Below, piece after piece: positions 62,731-64,000 of a DNA stretch of 64,000 nucleotides; positions within the stretch are counted from its first letter, which is position 1; each line of letters starts with the position of its first letter. The position numbers were made by a program, and so were the translations under genes. Source of the stretch: CAVPDG01 sp963702535 (GTDB lineage Bacteria > Chloroflexota > Anaerolineae > Anaerolineales > UBA4823). The notes beneath the pieces are model-generated. The model ran no database searches. It was not told the origin of the DNA and saw only the letters and a program-made list of their open reading frames with translations. The stretch spans positions 496,001 through 560,000 of the forward strand of contig CAVPDG010000004.1 of NCBI GenBank assembly GCA_963702535.1, in the 5' to 3' direction.

Positions 62731-63521
62731 ATGTTCGTCTACCTCTCGAAAATCCTGCCGCCCCTGGTGTACCCGTTGGGATTGGCTTGCCTGCTGATCG
62801 TCGTGGCCCTGATCCTGCGGCGCCCGCGGCTGCGCACGGCGCTGCTCCTGCTGGCGCTGGCGCTGCTGCTGATTGGCGGCAACCGCTGGGTAGCGCTGGG
62901 ATCTGGCGCGCTCGCTGGAATGGCGCTATATTCCGGCGGGTGAGCTGCCGCAGGCGCAGGCGATCGTCGTCCTGGGCGGCGGGACGCTCTCTGCCCAATA
63001 CCCGCGCCAGACGGTGGAGGTGGACCAGGCGGGCGACCGGCTGATCTACGCCGCGCAGCTCTACCACCAGGGCAAGGCAGAGCACCTGCTGCTCAGCGGC
63101 GGGCGCATCGACTGGATCTCCTCCGGGGCGCCGCCCGCCGAGGACATGGCTGCCCTGCTGGAGATGCTGGGCGTGCCGCGCCAGGCGCTGTGGCTGGAGA
63201 GCCAGTCGCGCAATACTTACGAGAACGCCCGCAACGCCCGCGCTCTTCCTGGAGCCGCTGGGCATCCGGCGCATCCTGCTGGTGACCTCCGCCTCGCACA
63301 TGCCGCGCTCGGTGGCGTTGTTCGAGAAGCAGGGATTTGAGGTCATCCCCGCTCCGGCGGATTTCAGCGTCACGCAGGAGGGGTGGGAGCAGCTCAAGTC
63401 CGGCGGGCTGGGGTCGCAGCTCTACTCCCTGCTGCCCAGCGCCGAGAGCCTGAGCCTGACCACGCGCATGCTCAAGGAGTACGTGGGCATGCTCATCTAT
63501 CGCCTGAGCGGGTGGATGTAG
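62731..63521 (+). CDS. DUF218 / YdcF-like membrane protein, two frameshifts
   Basis: ElyC/SanA/YdcF-type protein of about 263 residues when reconstructed. Two N-terminal helices (LPPLVYPLGLACLLIVVALI, then ALLLLALALLLIGGN) lead to the DUF218 domain: AQAIVVLGGGTL, AAQLYHQGKAEHLLLSGG, ESQSRNTYENARN, LLVTSASHMPRS and a C-terminal helix. Frame changes lie near 62915 and 63250. Members of this family influence envelope polysaccharide and undecaprenyl metabolism. Start ATG 62731. A 24-bp-stem palindrome follows the stop. Confidence 0.8.
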
Positions 63522-63540
63522 TATGATAGATCAAGGAAAT

Positions 63541-63593
63541 CCGAAAATTGGGTGTACGAAGGGGGCGCGCCCCTTCGTACACCCAATTTTCGG
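63541..63593. repeat. Large palindrome with 24-bp perfect stem
   Basis: Left arm 63541-63564 (CCGAAAATTGGGTGTACGAA, then GGGG) and its exact complement 63570-63593 flank the five-base loop GCGCG. It lies between two genes in the same direction and has no T-run. It may be a strong RNA or DNA hairpin or a mobile-element remnant. Confidence 0.6.
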
Positions 63594-63636
63594 GATATCT
63601 CTGGAGTGAGTACAAGTAACCGCAGGAGGTGCATCC

Positions 63637-64000
63637 ATGAGCAATCCAATCGAAGGCAAACGCATCCTGCTGGGCGTGACGGGGTCGATCGCCTGCTACA
63701 AAGCCGCCGACCTGGCGTCCAAGCTGACGCAAGCCGGGGCGCTGGTGGATGTGGTGCTCACCCAGGCAGCCATGCAGTTCATCACCCCGCTGACCTTCGA
63801 GTCCGTCACCGGCAGGCAGGCGTACAGCGAGAAGGACCTGTGGGGCGGGCAGGGTCACGTGCTGCACATCGGGCTGGGGCACGCCGCCGACCTGCTGCTG
63901 ATCGCCCCCGCCTCCGCCAACACCCTGGCAAAGCTGGCGCACGGGCTGGCGGATAACCTGCTCACCGTCACCGCCCTGGCGAGCGCGCTGCCCGCTATTG
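63637..64000 (+). CDS. coaBC: CoaBC (phosphopantothenoylcysteine synthetase/decarboxylase), 3' partial
   Basis: Start of the bifunctional CoA-biosynthesis flavoprotein; only the decarboxylase part (121 residues) is in the window. It begins MSNPIEGKRILLGVTGSIAC with the flavin-binding strand. The catalytic His is likely His77 in HVLHIGL, and the PASANT motif is at residues 91-96 (APASANTLAKLAHGLADNLL). AGGAGG lies just before ATG 63637. CoaBC makes 4'-phosphopantetheine in two steps; coaE, which ends the CoA pathway, is at 29720. Confidence 0.92.
   Translation, partial: MSNPIEGKRILLGVTGSIACYKAADLASKLTQAGALVDVVLTQAAMQFITPLTFESVTGRQAYSEKDLWGGQGHVLHIGLGHAADLLLIAPASANTLAKLAHGLADNLLTVTALASALPAI

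Overview
The window looks like chromosomal DNA of a Chloroflexota bacterium, most likely class Anaerolineae. This is inference. The basis is high GC outside one island, lipoproteins whose lipobox is followed by long Thr/Pro/Ala linkers, no sign of outer-membrane genes, a DUF951 protein, an NBR1-Ig-like lipoprotein, a bifunctional phosphoglucose/phosphomannose isomerase, a DUF3417-type glucan phosphorylase and a c-di-AMP module. Promoters are mostly sigma-70 type; several are extended -10 (TGnTATAAT). I see no tRNA, rRNA, CRISPR array, insertion sequence or integrase.

At least sixteen genes, including the housekeeping genes polA, prmC and ilvE, are broken by single-base indels, often beside G, C or A runs. 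In every case the protein continues in another frame. The density is highest at 50.5-63.5 kb (prmC alone needs about five corrections). I read this as uncorrected sequencing error, and such genes are annotated over their full reconstructed extent.

Layout. 0-2 kb: secreted sugar dehydrogenase and metallophosphoesterase. 2.07-4 kb: a leader with a short peptide and two tandem terminators, then a small protein and an MFS exporter. 4-8.7 kb: tandem-GNAT acetyltransferase, HAD hydrolase, amidase, phosphodiesterase and convergent ilvE. 9-11.2 kb: an uncharacterised operon (dehydrogenase-like protein, nucleotidyltransferase, PAP2 phosphatase). 11.2-14.5 kb, minus strand: DUF951, NBR1-like lipoprotein, rsmI, pgi/pmi. 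14.5-18 kb: site-2 protease, HD hydrolase, TyrA-like dehydrogenase, kbl. 18.4-24.9 kb: a five-gene oligopeptide ABC transporter whose second permease carries an extra extracytoplasmic domain. 25-29.6 kb: DUF58, transglutaminase and MoxR. 29.7-35 kb: coaE-GNAT fusion, cdaA, cdaR, der, lepB. 35-43 kb: YgiT finger, NUDIX, LysM lipoprotein, ASCH protein, lutA/lutBC, glucan phosphorylase, UPF0316. 43-53 kb: TPR protein, polA, secreted lytic transglycosylase, M23 peptidase and rho. 53-59.4 kb (accessory): a VIT/vWA surface protein, heptamer repeats, a LexA-box-like palindrome, then an Rhs protein with an AT-rich C-terminal domain of unknown type and a small membrane-anchored neighbour. 59.8-64 kb: prfA, prmC, YceI lipoprotein, DUF218 protein and the start of coaBC.

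The best candidates for something undescribed are the Rhs C-terminal domain with its putative immunity partner, the permease with an inserted solute-binding-like domain, and the leader-peptide/tandem-terminator region before the MFS exporter.
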